A stretch of 64,000 bases of DNA from Pseudomonas neustonica (GTDB taxonomy: Bacteria > Pseudomonadota > Gammaproteobacteria > Pseudomonadales > Pseudomonadaceae). This document shows, one piece after another, positions 45,155 to 55,131 of this stretch. Position 1 is the first letter of the stretch. Every line of letters starts with the position of its first letter. The DNA is taken from positions 124,001 through 188,000 of the forward strand of contig NZ_RKKU01000002.1 of NCBI RefSeq assembly GCF_003797945.1, in the 5' to 3' direction. A program made the position numbers and the translations under genes. The notes beneath the pieces were generated by a model, which saw only the letters and a program-made list of their open reading frames with translations, made no database searches and was not told the DNA's origin.

Positions 45155-47431
45155 ATGAGTTCCAGTGCGAGTGCGTGTCTAATCGCCGTTAAATACCTTC
45201 TTGTGGCGACCACATGGGTACTGTTTAGTGATTATTTGCTGACTTTGGTTGTGCTCGAGCCTGAGCTGCAGCTTCAGCTTCAGACGTACAAGGGTATGGC
45301 CTTTGTGCTTATCACCACGGCTGTGTTGTTTTTTACTGCACGCCATCAATTGCGCGGGCGTCGACAGCAGGAGCTCGCTTTGCGCAAAAATGATGAGCGC
45401 TTCAATCTGGCACTGGCCGGCGGCAACGACGGGGTCTGGGATTGGGATCTGGTCGACGATGCGTTTTACTTGTCTGCTCGTTGTCGCGAGTTATTAGGCA
45501 TTACCGCCGAACGACCGGAAGGAATAGCACAGCAGTGGCTTGAGTATTTGCACCCCGACGATAAGGAGCCGTTGAGAGCCGCGTTTATCGCACACCTGCG
45601 CGGAAAGACCGAACGCTTGGAGCTAACCTATCGGGTTGTTGGCCAGCACGCGGATCTTGTGTGGGTGCAAGTCAGCGGGCAGGCGGTCCGCAACCAGCAA
45701 GGGCGCGCTGTGCGCCTGGTTGGAATACTGCGTGATATCAGCGAGCAGGTGAGGCGTGAGCAGCGTTTGTTACAGGCTGGGGTGATGTTCGACTGTACCA
45801 GCGAGGGTATGCTGATCTGTGACGCTGAGCAGAACATCATTGACGTCAATAATGCCTTTTGTCAGATAACCGGCTATCAGCCGGTGGATGTGATCGGCCG
45901 CTCCCCGAACTTGCTGGCCTCGGGACGTCACGATACCGAGTTTTACCGCCGCATGTGGCAACAGATCATGGCGACCGGGCGTTGGTCGGGAGAAATCTGG
46001 AATCGCCGCAAGGACGGTGAGATTTATCCTCAATGGCAAAATATTATTGCGGTGAAAGACCACATGGGCACGCTGACCCACTACGTCGCCGTGTTTGCCG
46101 ACATCAGCATGATCAAGCGCAGTCAGCAGGAGATCGATTATCTGGCACACCACGACCCTTTGACCAAGTTGCCTAACAGGCTGTTGTTCAATGAGCGCCT
46201 GAACACCGCGATAGTGCGTGCAAGTCGGCATATTACGACCTTGGGTTTGATCTTTATCGACCTTGACCGTTTCAAGGGCATCAACGACAGCCTGGGGCAC
46301 AGTTTGGGTGACGAGATGCTGCAGCGGGTCGCCGAGCGGGTTCAGCAGGTGTGTGAAGACGCTGATACGCTCTCGCGGCTCAGTGGTGACGAGTTTGCCT
46401 TGCTGGTCGAGCGACCCGTTGGTTTCGATGATCTGAGCAAGTTGGCCGAGCGCATCCAGCAGCTTTTGCTGGAGCCATTTGAGCTGAATGGTCAGCTTAT
46501 TCATATGACGGCCAGTATCGGGCTGAGCCTGTTTCCGTCTGACGGAAATGATGGGGCGGAGTTGCTAAAAAATGCTGACTCAGCGGTATCGCTGGCCAAG
46601 AGCCGGGGCCGCAACAGCTATGCATTTTATACTCAGGAGTTGACTGAGCAGGCGCGGCGGCGAATGAACCTGGAGACCGAGCTGCATCTCGCGTTGCAAC
46701 AACATCAGTTGCGCGTTTATTACCAGCTGCAGAAAGATCTACGCAGCGGGCAATGGATCGGCATGGAGGCTTTGGTCCGCTGGGAGCATCCGGAACATGG
46801 CGTCATCCCACCGGACGAATTTCTGCCTGTCGCCCGGCATGCCGGGTTGATGGGGGAAATCGACGAGTTTGTATTGCACCAGGCCTGCGCGCAGATGCGC
46901 CAGTGGCTGGATGCTGGTTATCCGCTGCGCACAATGGCGGTAAATATGTCCGGCTACTGGATGGAGCGCGGTGATGTGTTGAGCAGTGCGCGCAGTGCGC
47001 TGGCAAATAGCAATCTGGATGCACACTACCTTGAGTTGGAGGTCACCGAGGACGAGGTGATGCATTATGGTGACTTGAGTGTGAGTCTGCTGGACCAACT
47101 GTCAGAGCTGGGTGTACGGCTGGCGATTGACGATTTTGGTACCGGCTATTCCTCGCTGTTGCGACTCAAGCGGATGCCCGTTAACAAGCTGAAAATTGAT
47201 CGCGGCTTTATCAGTGATTTGCCCGGAAGCGAGAGTGACAGTGCGATGGCCCGCACTATTATTGGCTTGGGAAAAAGCCTGCAGTTGGCCACTATTGCCG
47301 AAGGTATAGAGACGCAGGCTCAGGAAGACCTGCTACGTGAGTTTGGTTGCGACGCAGGACAAGGCTATCTTTACAACCAACCATTACCTGCTGTTGAAGT
47401 GGAGAAAATACTGATGGCGGTAGAGCTCTGA
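45155..47431 (+). CDS. Membrane PAS-GGDEF-EAL protein (c-di-GMP turnover)
   Basis: Makes or degrades the second messenger c-di-GMP. It has 758 residues. Two membrane segments lie within 8-65. PAS domain 1 (about 85-200) and PAS domain 2 (about 205-325) follow. The GGDEF domain has LSRLSGDEFALLVE, with the acceptable SGDEF form. The EAL domain has GMEALVRWEHP, AIDDFGTGYSSLLRLKRMPVNKLKIDRGFI and the Glu in ELEVTEDEV. The catalytic EAL residues appear intact, so net phosphodiesterase activity is plausible. Its stop overlaps the next gene's ATG (TGATG). Confidence 0.88.
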   Translation: MSSSASACLIAVKYLLVATTWVLFSDYLLTLVVLEPELQLQLQTYKGMAFVLITTAVLFFTARHQLRGRRQQELALRKNDERFNLALAGGNDGVWDWDLVDDAFYLSARCRELLGITAERPEGIAQQWLEYLHPDDKEPLRAAFIAHLRGKTERLELTYRVVGQHADLVWVQVSGQAVRNQQGRAVRLVGILRDISEQVRREQRLLQAGVMFDCTSEGMLICDAEQNIIDVNNAFCQITGYQPVDVIGRSPNLLASGRHDTEFYRRMWQQIMATGRWSGEIWNRRKDGEIYPQWQNIIAVKDHMGTLTHYVAVFADISMIKRSQQEIDYLAHHDPLTKLPNRLLFNERLNTAIVRASRHITTLGLIFIDLDRFKGINDSLGHSLGDEMLQRVAERVQQVCEDADTLSRLSGDEFALLVERPVGFDDLSKLAERIQQLLLEPFELNGQLIHMTASIGLSLFPSDGNDGAELLKNADSAVSLAKSRGRNSYAFYTQELTEQARRRMNLETELHLALQQHQLRVYYQLQKDLRSGQWIGMEALVRWEHPEHGVIPPDEFLPVARHAGLMGEIDEFVLHQACAQMRQWLDAGYPLRTMAVNMSGYWMERGDVLSSARSALANSNLDAHYLELEVTEDEVMHYGDLSVSLLDQLSELGVRLAIDDFGTGYSSLLRLKRMPVNKLKIDRGFISDLPGSESDSAMARTIIGLGKSLQLATIAEGIETQAQEDLLREFGCDAGQGYLYNQPLPAVEVEKILMAVEL

Positions 47432-48114
47432 TGTCTGTTTTCAAAGCGTTGAATATGGATCGCCAATTGCCGGTATGCGTGCGGCCGGGGGAGCAGTTAT
47501 GGCTAACAGCTGCTCAGGCACCGGTGCGGCGCTGGCCGCTGGAGCGTGAAGCGCCGGAGAGTGGGCAGGTAACCAGCTTGGTGGAATATCTGCCTGGTGC
47601 GCATTTCCCTCAGCATCTGCATCCCCAAGGGGAGGAAATACTGGTGTTGTCGGGTGTGTTCAGCGATGAGAGCGGCGATTACCCAGCTGGCAGTTATTTA
47701 CGCAGCCCGGCTGGCTCTCGGCACAGTCCATTTTCCGCGCAGGGGTGTTTGCTTTTCGTGAAGCTCAATCAGTTTGCTGCAGATGACAGGCAGTGTATTC
47801 GTTTAAGGCCGGAGCAGCAGCAATGGCAGGTGCTGCCCAGCCAGCAGCAGAGCCTGCTGCATAGCCATGGCGACGAGCTTACGCTACTGGTTGATTGTGC
47901 TGCTGGTGCTGCGCTCGAGCTTCCTGCTCAGGTGGGTGGCGAACTGCTGGTACTGCAGGGTGCCTTTGAGGCGCTTTCGCCGCTCGCCGAAGACGCCAAC
48001 AGAGTGCCGTTGCCCCGTCATTCCTGGCTACGCGATACCTGCCTCGCTTCGCGCGGCCTGGTGGCTACCGAGCCAGGCCGGGTGCTACTTAAACTGAGCA
48101 CCTTGCGTGGTTGA
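47431..48114 (+). CDS. ChrR-like bicupin protein
   Basis: A 227-residue protein of the ChrR cupin group. The first cupin keeps metal ligands in FPQHLHPQGEEILVLSG and SRHSPFS (His, His, Glu, His). The second half is a weaker cupin repeat. The zinc anti-sigma domain of true ChrR is absent, and no ECF sigma gene lies nearby. Translation is coupled to the GGDEF-EAL gene by a TGATG overlap, suggesting it modulates or reports on c-di-GMP signalling. That link is inference. Confidence 0.72.
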   Translation: MSVFKALNMDRQLPVCVRPGEQLWLTAAQAPVRRWPLEREAPESGQVTSLVEYLPGAHFPQHLHPQGEEILVLSGVFSDESGDYPAGSYLRSPAGSRHSPFSAQGCLLFVKLNQFAADDRQCIRLRPEQQQWQVLPSQQQSLLHSHGDELTLLVDCAAGAALELPAQVGGELLVLQGAFEALSPLAEDANRVPLPRHSWLRDTCLASRGLVATEPGRVLLKLSTLRG

Positions 48115-48126
48115 GCGCCCTGCGGC

Positions 48127-48924
48127 TTAAAGGAAGATCCAAAGCAGCGCGATACCCAGAACTATCCGATAGATCACAAAAGGCTGCATGCCGATACGTG
48201 TAATAAAAGCCAGAAAGTAATGGATACACAGGTAGGCGCTGATACCTGACAAGACTACACCGCCTAGCATGGCGGCGACATCGATCGGCACCTCAGCCTT
48301 GATCAGCTCCAGGGTCTCCAGGCCGCAGGCCAGCACAATGACCGGAATCGACAATAGAAAGGAGAAGCGCGCCGAGGCCTCCCGGCTCAGGCCCAGCATT
48401 AGCGCGGCGGTCATGGTAATACCCGAACGAGATGTACCGGGAAACAGCGCGACGGCCTGCGCACAGCCTATTAGCAGCACATCTTTCCAGTTCATCTGAT
48501 ACTCGGTTCGCTTGCCCTTGTGGCGCCAGTCCGCCCAGCTTAGTAGTAAGCCGAATACGATCAGCCCGACGGAGAGATAAATAGGCGAACGCAATACGGT
48601 CTCGATCGTATCCTTGAGCAGCAACCCCGCAAGGCCTACCGGAATGGTGCCAAGAATAACCGCCCAGGCCAGCTTGCCATCCGCATCCAGCTGGTGAGTC
48701 TTTAGCGAGCGGCCCCAGCTGACCGTCATGCTGAAGATGTCCCGCCGAAAATAAATGAGTACGGCGGAGAGGCTGCCTAAATGCAGGGCGACATCGAAGG
48801 CCAGCCCCTGATCCGGCCAGTCGGTCAAAATAGGTACCAGAATCAGGTGTGCTGAGCTGGAAACCGGAAGAAATTCGGTAATGCCCTGAACGATTGCCAG
48901 GACGAAAACTTGTAGCCAATCCAT
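48127..48924 (-). CDS. uppP: Undecaprenyl-diphosphatase UppP
   Basis: Membrane phosphatase that recycles the lipid carrier of peptidoglycan and O-antigen synthesis; high levels give bacitracin resistance. It has 265 residues from ATG 48924, with about eight membrane segments. Signature segments are QGITEFLPVSSSAHLIL and PGTSRSGITMTAALMLG. It converges on the cupin gene 12 bases apart. Confidence 0.95.
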   Translation of the reverse strand: MDWLQVFVLAIVQGITEFLPVSSSAHLILVPILTDWPDQGLAFDVALHLGSLSAVLIYFRRDIFSMTVSWGRSLKTHQLDADGKLAWAVILGTIPVGLAGLLLKDTIETVLRSPIYLSVGLIVFGLLLSWADWRHKGKRTEYQMNWKDVLLIGCAQAVALFPGTSRSGITMTAALMLGLSREASARFSFLLSIPVIVLACGLETLELIKAEVPIDVAAMLGGVVLSGISAYLCIHYFLAFITRIGMQPFVIYRIVLGIALLWIFL

Positions 48925-49113
48925 AGTAGGGCCAAAGCTCCAGAAAAGATCAGGCGCAAGTATAAAGCATGCTGCGCGCCCTAGCGCGAGTGCTGGCGGC
49001 ACTGCGCTGGTTATGGTGGGCCAACACGCGAACTAATTCACGGCGCCACCTACTGCCGGGCGCCCTCGCTGCATGGCAAGGTAGTCGAACAAAATAATAA
49101 CAGGAGGCATCCG

Positions 49114-50133
49114 ATGCGTTGGAAAAATCGACCACAAGGCTCGAACTGGGGTGACTTTGGCGTAGATGACGAGCTGGGCAGGCTCAATCTGCTGACGCCC
49201 GAAAAAGTGCTGCAGGGTGTGGCGCAAGTGCAGGAAGGGCGTAGTTTCTGCCTCAGCCTGCCGCTCGATTTGCCGGGTGGCAATGCGCTCAATCGGTTTC
49301 GCTACCCACCGCGTCGTTTTACTTCCGGGCGCGAGGGTAAACTAAACTACAACTTTGAACTCAACCGCCTTAATCCTGCATTCACTGACGTGGTGAGTGA
49401 TGACGCGGTGCTGTTGTTCACTCAGTACTCCACCCAGTGGGATGCACTTTCCCATGTTGGTGGCCTGTTTGATGCCGACGGCGACGGTGTGGCTGAGCCG
49501 CTTTACTACAACGGTTGGCGCGCTGGCCCCGACGTGCAGGGGCCCGCTGGTTGCGATGATGCACTGGAAGGGGTGAACGCCAGGCGTCTGGGTATTGAGA
49601 AAATGGCTGAGACGGCCGTTAGTGGGCGTGCGGTGCTGATTAACCTGGCTCGCCATTGCGGTCGTGAGCGGGTCCTGGTGGATCATGCGCGGTTGATGGC
49701 GATTTGTGCTGCTGATGAGGTCGTTATCGAGCCCGGCGACATGGTTTGTCTCTACACCGGATTCGCCGACGTTATTCTGGAAATGGACGGCAAGCCTGAT
49801 GCACAGCGCCTGGCCTCAAGCTGCGCGGTGCTCGACGGGCGTGATCCAGCACTGCTGCAATGGATTACGGACTCTGGTCTGAGTGTGCTGATTGCTGATA
49901 ATTATGCGGTAGAAGCTTACCCTGCGCGTGAAACCGAGGGGTGTTGTGCGGCGTTGCCGCTGCATGAGCATTGCCTGTTCAAGCTAGGCATTCATTTGGG
50001 TGAGCTCTGGTACCTTACTGAGTTGGCTGAGTACCTGCAGGCAAAAGGGCGTAGTCGTTTTTTGCTGACGGCGCCGCCATTAAGACTTCCAGGTGCCGTT
50101 GGCTCGCCAGTCACGCCGGTCGCTATGGTTTGA
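49114..50133 (+). CDS. Cyclase-family metal-dependent hydrolase
   Basis: A 339-residue member of the cyclase/kynurenine-formamidase superfamily. The conserved metal region is QYSTQWDALSHVGG, a variant of the HxGTHxD motif, with later DMVCLYTGFAD and a C-terminal LHEHCLFKLGIHLGELWYLTELAEYL. AGGAGG lies 7 bases before the ATG. No tryptophan-catabolism genes are nearby, so the substrate is unknown. The neighbours (uppP, a diguanylate cyclase) give no clue. Confidence 0.75.
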   Translation: MRWKNRPQGSNWGDFGVDDELGRLNLLTPEKVLQGVAQVQEGRSFCLSLPLDLPGGNALNRFRYPPRRFTSGREGKLNYNFELNRLNPAFTDVVSDDAVLLFTQYSTQWDALSHVGGLFDADGDGVAEPLYYNGWRAGPDVQGPAGCDDALEGVNARRLGIEKMAETAVSGRAVLINLARHCGRERVLVDHARLMAICAADEVVIEPGDMVCLYTGFADVILEMDGKPDAQRLASSCAVLDGRDPALLQWITDSGLSVLIADNYAVEAYPARETEGCCAALPLHEHCLFKLGIHLGELWYLTELAEYLQAKGRSRFLLTAPPLRLPGAVGSPVTPVAMV

Positions 50134-50147
50134 GCGGCCGATTTGAC

Positions 50148-51839
50148 TCAGCAGTGGGTTATCTCAAAGCGATTTCGCCCGGCGTGTTTGGCTGCATAGA
50201 GTGCTTCATCGGCTTGTTGCAGGGCTGTATCGACGGTATCTCCGGGGCCGGCAAGGTAGCCGCCCATACTCACAGTGACCTGCAATTGCAGGTCACCGGC
50301 TCCCTGTTCGATGGTCTCACGTATGCGATCCCCAAGGCGTTGCAGGGTCATATCGGTGCACGGCGATAACATCACCAGAAATTCATCGCCACCCCAGCGC
50401 GAGGCATGGTCGTAGGGACGCAGTGCGGTAAGCAGGACCTGCGAGATGTATTTCAGCACTTGATCGCCTATTGCATGACCATTAAGGTCATTGATCTCTT
50501 TGAACTTATCAACGTCAAGCCAAATCAGACCGAAGTGCTGATGCTCTCGATCGGCTTTAGCCGCGACCTCGTTTAGCAGCTCAGTCATCCCGCGGCGGTT
50601 GATCAAGCCTGTGAGTGGATCAAGGCGAGCCAGCCGTTGCAACGCCTCGGTGCGTTCACGGATTTTCTCTTCAAGGTCTATGGTGGTATAGCGAACGGCT
50701 TCGGCCATGCTGACAAAATGCGCATTCAGTCTACCCAACTCGCCGTTGGCGGAAGGTAGTTCGGCCGGTGTCAGCTCGCCATCCTGCAGCTGCTGCATGG
50801 CGCGTTCCAGTGCGTTCAGCGGCTTCAGGACCTGCTTTTGCAAGGCCAGAGCCATAATTAACAGGCTCAGCACCACGATGGCAGCAAAAAGTAGGATCAT
50901 GGGCATGAATCCACTGAGTGGCATCAGCACGTTGAGGTCCATCAGGGTTATTTCGTACCAGCCGATACTGGGCAGATAGGCGATTCCGGCAAGGTTTGAT
51001 TTGCCGTCTACAGTGACAAAGTCACTGATTACCTGCGCGCCTTCCTGCTTGCTGCCCTTTAGTTGCTGCATCAGATAGCGTACGTGTGCGCTGTCTTCCT
51101 CGCTGTCGAACAATTGATCAACCAGAATTTTTTGCCCTTCCGGCTTAACGATGTTGGCGTAATTTATTTTAGCTGGGTCGCGGTGCAGCTGAATTGCGCC
51201 ATTCTGGTCGACAAATAGAGTGGTTATTCCGGGCTGGTTCAGGTCGACGATTTCCTGCAGAAAATCGTCCAGAGCAAGGCCGGTGCCGACGATGCCGAGC
51301 ACCTCGCTACCGTCGCGGATGAGTACGTCTATCCAGAGTTTGGTTACCCCTAGCTCGGCATCGGGGTTGATATTCAGATGAAAGTCGTGGTTTTGTTCGA
51401 TTAAACGATAGAACCAGGCGTCATCAGGATTGTCAGGCTTTAGTTGATAACGCAGCCAACGACCGTCGAATTCGTTTTTAGCATTGTTGTGATAGTAGTT
51501 GCCGGTCCCCAGCAGGCCAACGAAATAGCTGTGGTCACGAAAGTTGCCGCGAAAGCTCTCAAGCTCGGCGATAGCCTGTGTGTGCAGCTCGGGCTGATTT
51601 GGGTTGCGGGCCCAGCGCTGTATTACCTTGGAGTCAGCCATCTGCCGCGCTAAGGCAATCTCACGCTCCAATGGCTGTAGCAGGCGTGCGCTGTCGTAGC
51701 GCACTTGTACTTCCGCGAGATGCCGGCCCCACTGCTCGATGATACCTGAGGTTATTTGTTGGAATACCAACCAGGCGCCAAGCGAAGCACACATAATCAG
51801 TACGGAGGTGAGCAACAGAAATCGGGTTTTAAGGCTCAC
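50148..51839 (-). CDS. Membrane diguanylate cyclase with Cache sensor
   Basis: Likely synthesises c-di-GMP in response to a periplasmic ligand. It has 563 residues. One membrane segment lies near 5-30, then a long extracytoplasmic Cache-type domain (about 35-300, with the WIDVLIRDGSEVLGIVGTGLALDDFL strand pair). A second membrane segment lies near 305-330, followed by HAMP-like and helical linkers. The GGDEF domain (about 400-560) has the intact SRWGGDEFLVMLSPC motif. The start is GTG with AGGGAAG upstream. No EAL domain is present. Confidence 0.88.
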   Translation of the reverse strand: MSLKTRFLLLTSVLIMCASLGAWLVFQQITSGIIEQWGRHLAEVQVRYDSARLLQPLEREIALARQMADSKVIQRWARNPNQPELHTQAIAELESFRGNFRDHSYFVGLLGTGNYYHNNAKNEFDGRWLRYQLKPDNPDDAWFYRLIEQNHDFHLNINPDAELGVTKLWIDVLIRDGSEVLGIVGTGLALDDFLQEIVDLNQPGITTLFVDQNGAIQLHRDPAKINYANIVKPEGQKILVDQLFDSEEDSAHVRYLMQQLKGSKQEGAQVISDFVTVDGKSNLAGIAYLPSIGWYEITLMDLNVLMPLSGFMPMILLFAAIVVLSLLIMALALQKQVLKPLNALERAMQQLQDGELTPAELPSANGELGRLNAHFVSMAEAVRYTTIDLEEKIRERTEALQRLARLDPLTGLINRRGMTELLNEVAAKADREHQHFGLIWLDVDKFKEINDLNGHAIGDQVLKYISQVLLTALRPYDHASRWGGDEFLVMLSPCTDMTLQRLGDRIRETIEQGAGDLQLQVTVSMGGYLAGPGDTVDTALQQADEALYAAKHAGRNRFEITHC

Positions 51840-52055
51840 GCGTGTCTTCCCTGTCAGTCGGCTTGATGTGCACTTTCTATTCCCTTTGGTTAAGTGCCTC
51901 CGTGTGAGTATAGTTTTTATCGTGTTGCGAAGACATCACTGGTGCGCAGCCGCGACACTCATGACCCATTTTGGGTTGGTCGACCTGAAAAAGTGCAATT
52001 AGCATGCATAAAATGAAGACCGTCAGCTGTTCGCTGCCGGTTAACATTCAGGCAT

Positions 52056-52089
52056 AAAAAACCCCGGCTCTTGCGAGACCGGGGTTTTT
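52056..52089. terminator. Terminator of etfBA
   Basis: AAAAAACCCCGG-CTC-TTGC-GAG-A-CCGGGGTTTTT, a long stem with one bulge. T runs are present on either strand. On the minus strand it lies 47 bases after the etfA stop, beyond a short repeat. Confidence 0.88.
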
Positions 52090-52094
52090 CTTGC

Positions 52095-52119
52095 AGCTTG
52101 CCGCTTGAAGCTTGCGGCT
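52095..52119 (-). repeat. AGCTTGC-type short repeat, copy 2
   Basis: Three to four 7-base units (AGCTTGC, CGCTTGA, AGCTTGC, GGCT). It is located 16 bases 3' of the etfA stop and before its terminator, the same position as copies 1 and 3. A related GCCTGCGGCTTAGAGCTTAG run continues to 52145. Confidence 0.6.
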
Positions 52120-52135
52120 GCTCTAAGCCTGCGGC

Positions 52136-53065
52136 TTAGAGCTTAGCTTCCAACTCAGGTACTGCTTCAAACAGATCTGCAACCAGACCGTAATCCGCTA
52201 CCTGGAAGATCGGCGCTTCTTCATCCTTGTTGATCGCAACGATCACCTTGGAGTCTTTCATACCAGCCAAATGCTGGATGGCGCCGGAGATGCCGACCGC
52301 GACGTACAGCTGCGGCGCAACGATCTTACCGGTCTGACCAACCTGCATGTCGTTCGGTACAAAGCCGGCGTCAACCGCGGCACGTGATGCACCTACTGCA
52401 GCGCCCAGCTTGTCGGCAACCTTGTACAGCATTTCAAAGTTATCGCCATTCTGCATACCGCGACCGCCAGAGATGACGATCTTGGCACCGGCCAGCTCAG
52501 GACGGTCAGACTTGGCCAGCTCTTCACCTACAAAGCTGGAAACACCGGCGTCCTGGGCAGAAGCAACCGCTTCCACACTGGCGCTGCCGCCTTCGGCTGC
52601 AACGGCGTCAAAGCCTGTCGGACGCACAGTAATCACCTTGATTGCGGCGCTGGACTGCACGGTGGCAATGGCGTTACCGGCATAGATCGGACGCTTGAAG
52701 GTGTCAGCACTTTCAACCGCGATGATCTCGGAGATCTGATCAACGTCCAGCAGCGCAGCAACGCGCGGCAGGTAGTTTTTACCGTTGGTGCTGGCGGCAG
52801 CCAGGATGTGGCTGTAGTTCTTGCCCAGTTCGGCAACCAGCAGCGCGATGTTTTCCGGCAGCTGGTGCGCGTAAGCGGCGTTATCAGCCAGCAGCACCTT
52901 GCTTACACCAGCAGCCTTGGCAGCGGCGTCAGCAACAGCGGAGCAACCTTCGCCAGCAACCAGTACATCGATGTCACCACCGATCTCCGCGGCCGCAGCC
53001 AGGGTGTTCAGGGTAGCTGCGTTCAGCTCGGCATTGTTGTGTTCAGCAATAACCAAAATCGTCAT
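52136..53065 (-). CDS. etfA: Electron transfer flavoprotein alpha subunit
   Basis: Binds the FAD of ETF, which takes electrons from acyl-CoA dehydrogenases and passes them to ETF-ubiquinone oxidoreductase. It has 309 residues. The C-terminal FAD region is [39 protein letters not shown], followed by [45 protein letters not shown]. Its ATG directly follows the etfB stop. Confidence 0.97.
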   Translation of the reverse strand: MTILVIAEHNNAELNAATLNTLAAAAEIGGDIDVLVAGEGCSAVADAAAKAAGVSKVLLADNAAYAHQLPENIALLVAELGKNYSHILAAASTNGKNYLPRVAALLDVDQISEIIAVESADTFKRPIYAGNAIATVQSSAAIKVITVRPTGFDAVAAEGGSASVEAVASAQDAGVSSFVGEELAKSDRPELAGAKIVISGGRGMQNGDNFEMLYKVADKLGAAVGASRAAVDAGFVPNDMQVGQTGKIVAPQLYVAVGISGAIQHLAGMKDSKVIVAINKDEEAPIFQVADYGLVADLFEAVPELEAKL

Positions 53066-53815
53066 TTAGATCACCTTGGCTTCGTTCTTGAGTTTATCGA
53101 CCAGTTCGTCGACGCTCTTGACCTTGATGCCGGCGCTGCGAGCGGCCGGAGCTTCAACCTTCAGGGTGGTCACGGTAGAGCTGGTGTTAACGCCCAGGTC
53201 TTCCGGCTTGAGGGTTTCCAGCGGCTTCTTCTTGGCCTTCATGATGTTGGGCAGCGACGCATAGCGTGGCTCGTTCAGGCGCAGGTCGGTGGTAACAATG
53301 GCCGGCAGCTTGAGATCAACGGTCTGCAGACCGCCGTCGATTTCACGGATGACCTTGACGTGCTCGCCATCAACGGTGACTTCAGAAGCGAAGGTGCCCT
53401 GCGCGTAACCGCTCAGTGCAGCCAGCATCTGGCCGGTCTGGTTATTGTCGGAATCGATAGCCTGCTTGCCGAGGATGACCAGCTGGGGCTGTTCTTTATC
53501 GACAACACCCTTGAGCAGCTTGGCGATCGCCAGCGAGCTCAGGTCGTCGGCAGACTCGACCAGCACAGCGCGATCAGCGCCCAATGCCAGTGCGGTGCGC
53601 AGCTGCTCTTGGGCCGCAGTCGGGCCGACGGTGACAGCGATGACTTCAGTCGCGATGCCTTTTTCTTTCAGGCGAACGGCCTCTTCTACAGCGATTTCGC
53701 AGAAGGGGTTCATCGACATTTTGACGTTGGCGAGATCGACGCCGGAGTTATCCGCTTTGACGCGAACCTTGACGTTGTAATCGACCACGCGCTTAACGGC
53801 AACGAGGATTTTCAT
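53066..53815 (-). CDS. etfB: Electron transfer flavoprotein beta subunit
   Basis: Carries AMP and the acyl-CoA dehydrogenase docking loop of ETF. It has 249 residues from ATG 53815, with GGAGG 9 bases upstream. The start is [22 protein letters not shown] and the signature is [24 protein letters not shown]. The upstream frame adds 16 unrelated residues. A terminator separates it from the dehydrogenase genes just upstream, so etfBA may be transcribed separately. Confidence 0.97.
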   Translation of the reverse strand: MKILVAVKRVVDYNVKVRVKADNSGVDLANVKMSMNPFCEIAVEEAVRLKEKGIATEVIAVTVGPTAAQEQLRTALALGADRAVLVESADDLSSLAIAKLLKGVVDKEQPQLVILGKQAIDSDNNQTGQMLAALSGYAQGTFASEVTVDGEHVKVIREIDGGLQTVDLKLPAIVTTDLRLNEPRYASLPNIMKAKKKPLETLKPEDLGVNTSSTVTTLKVEAPAARSAGIKVKSVDELVDKLKNEAKVI

Positions 53816-53930
53816 GGACGTTAGTCCTCCACAAGTCTTGAGACGCCCGTAGGCGCATGACATTAAAAGGGGTGCCTAGGATACCGGGCAGACAAGGCGC
53901 CCGGAAGTATAAATTGTCGCTTTGACAGAC

Positions 53931-53973
53931 AAAAATGCCGGGTTGGTGACCTATTTGGCCAGCCGACCCGGCA
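53931..53973 (-). terminator. Terminator of the acyl-CoA dehydrogenase operon
   Basis: On the minus strand TGCCGGGTCGG pairs with CCAACCCGGCA (one G-T pair), followed by TTTTTG, a good rho-independent end. It lies 13 bases 3' of the second dehydrogenase gene and ahead of etfB. Confidence 0.85.
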
Positions 53974-53986
53974 GTCTGCAATTGAC

Positions 53987-55120
53987 TTAAGCGCCAGTCA
54001 GTTGAGCAGCGTAGGCTTCCAGATGATGATCGTCATCGCCAAACTGATGACTGATCATAACCAGGCGCTTGGCGTAATGCGCGCCGTTGTATTCCCAAGT
54101 CATGGCGATACCACCATGCAGCTGGATAGACTCTTCGGCAACAGAGCGCGCAGCGCGGTTGACGATAAACTTGGCCGCGGCCAGTTTGGCACTGCGCTCG
54201 GCACTGTCTTCATCGTCCGCCAGACAAGCGGCCAGGGTCGCCATGGATGTGGCGCGCTCCAGCTCGCTGATCATGTCGACCATGCGGTGTTGCAGCACCT
54301 GGAATTTACCGATCGGCACGCCGAACTGCTTACGCGTCTTCAGGTATTCCAGTGTCAGGTCGCAGGCAGTGCGCATGGCGCCAACGGCTTCGGCACACAG
54401 GGCAGCGATAGCGCGGCCACTCTGATAGCGGATTGCGTCATAGGCTTTGCCGGCTTCGCCGAGCAGCTCGCCCTTGGCGTTATCCAGGAACAGTTCGCAG
54501 GCTTTGCGGCCATCCATGGTGGCGTAGACACGACGGCTTACACCGGCGTCGGTTGGATCGACCAGGAACAGGCTGATGCCTTGCTGATCACGGCTATCAC
54601 CACTGGTGCGGGCAGATACCAGGATCTTGCCAGCCGTTTGGCCACCGATGACGACGCCCTTGCGGCCGCTCAGGCTCCACTCGCTGCCGTCTTGCTTGGC
54701 AGTGGTAGTGACGTTGGCCAGGTCGTAGTGACTGTTCAATTCGTCCAACGCGACGGCAGCTTGCAGCTGGCCAGATGCAATTTCACCCATCAGGGCTTCT
54801 TGCTGAGCGTCGCTGCCCAGCTGAGCGATCAAGCCGCCAGCCAGAATCACGGACTCCATGTAGGGTTCCAGGCAAATACCGCGGCCCAGTTGCTCCATGA
54901 TCAGCATGGTTTCGATGCCGCTACCGCCAAAGCCGCCGAGTTCTTCGGCAAAGGGAATGGCTGTCAGGCCCAGTTCACCCATTTGCTGCCAGAAAGCAGT
55001 GCTGAAGCCGGCTTCGCTTTCGCTGAATTTGTTGCGGCTGTCGAAGTCGTACACGTCGCGAACCAAACGCTCGGCAGTTTCCTGCAGCATCTGTTGTTCT
55101 TCGGTCAATTTGAAATCCAC
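53987..55120 (-). CDS. Acyl-CoA dehydrogenase, small-subunit (PimD-like)
   Basis: FAD-dependent beta-oxidation dehydrogenase family member of 377 residues. The N-terminus is MDFKLTEEQQMLQETAERLV. Other marks are FAEELGGFGGSGIETMLIMEQLG, RKQFGVPIGKFQVLQHRMVDM and SIQLHGGIAMTWEYNGAHYAKRL. The classical C-terminal YEG[TA] Glu motif is missing. It follows a second dehydrogenase gene by 11 bases. Two adjacent unequal dehydrogenase genes resemble pimC/pimD-type pairs that form one mixed enzyme, an inference. The start is GTG with GAGGAGG. Confidence 0.83.
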   Translation of the reverse strand: MDFKLTEEQQMLQETAERLVRDVYDFDSRNKFSESEAGFSTAFWQQMGELGLTAIPFAEELGGFGGSGIETMLIMEQLGRGICLEPYMESVILAGGLIAQLGSDAQQEALMGEIASGQLQAAVALDELNSHYDLANVTTTAKQDGSEWSLSGRKGVVIGGQTAGKILVSARTSGDSRDQQGISLFLVDPTDAGVSRRVYATMDGRKACELFLDNAKGELLGEAGKAYDAIRYQSGRAIAALCAEAVGAMRTACDLTLEYLKTRKQFGVPIGKFQVLQHRMVDMISELERATSMATLAACLADDEDSAERSAKLAAAKFIVNRAARSVAEESIQLHGGIAMTWEYNGAHYAKRLVMISHQFGDDDHHLEAYAAQLTGA

Positions 55121-55131
55121 GGTCGGCCTCC

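Noticed and set aside
45060-45158. 32-codon frame ending on the GGDEF-EAL start codon
   Set aside because: No Shine-Dalgarno site in front of its ATG and a composition unlike a protein; overlap with the next ATG may be chance.
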